A stretch of DNA of 13,892 nt, from positions 1 through 13,892 of the forward strand of contig DAIOFH010000104.1 in NCBI GenBank assembly GCA_036745875.1, given 5' to 3'. The DNA is from DAIOFH01 sp036745875 (GTDB lineage: Bacteria; Planctomycetota; SZUA-567). The notes below the pieces were generated by a model. It searched no databases and was not told the origin of the DNA. It saw nothing but the letters and a program-made list of their open reading frames with translations. Of this stretch, positions 13,839-13,892 are shown in pieces; the first letter of the stretch is position 1; every line of letters begins with the position of its first letter. The translations under genes and the position numbers were made by a program.

Positions 13839-13892
13839 TAGTCGGACCTGAAAAACCTCAACAGCCCAGGCGAAGCCAATTCCGGCTGGCGC

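Overview
The window looks like chromosomal DNA of a Gram-negative, flagellated, chemotactic bacterium. The outer membrane is implied by a TonB-type energy transducer and an AsmA-like envelope protein. Motility is implied by a methyl-accepting chemotaxis protein, a protein with flagellin hook-IN repeats and a good FliA-type promoter in front of that gene. Coding regions are moderately GC-rich and intergenic regions are AT-rich. I cannot name the phylum; a Desulfovibrio-like delta-proteobacterium or a PVC-group bacterium are both only guesses.

Layout: (1) Positions 1-1750, plus strand: three unrecognised genes; the first is open to the left window edge and the second may be its frameshifted tail. 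(2) A bidirectional terminator (1771-1804) separates them from a minus-strand unit (6339 down to 1807): AsmA-like inner-membrane protein, exported protein of unknown function (ATGA overlap), then rdgB nucleotide-pool sanitation. (3) From a divergent promoter region at 6340-6544 the plus strand carries a TonB-family protein, an NMT1/THI5-like periplasmic binding protein with no transporter partners, a chemoreceptor, an orphan LytTR response regulator, and a hook-IN repeat protein under a FliA-type promoter. (4) The right end holds a terminator, tRNA-Ser(GGA) with encoded CCA, and downstream repeats that suggest the edge of an element integrated at the tRNA.

The most interesting structure is not a gene. 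An intergenic element of about 75-95 bp occurs twice, once between the exported-protein gene and rdgB (2425-2500, minus) and once between the binding-protein and chemoreceptor genes (8838-8931, plus). Both copies start on the TAA stop codon of the upstream gene, have inverted TACCGATTTCAG-like arms, and end in a conserved 43-bp block (33 of 43 identical by my alignment) holding two CCGTT-type half-sites 20 bp apart.

How the genes may work together (inference): the binding protein may present a ligand to the adjacent chemoreceptor rather than to a transporter, and the LytTR regulator and the FliA-driven repeat protein may be a regulatory and an exported surface component of the same motility or sensing module. 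The AsmA-like and exported proteins form a separate envelope operon into which rdgB is appended.
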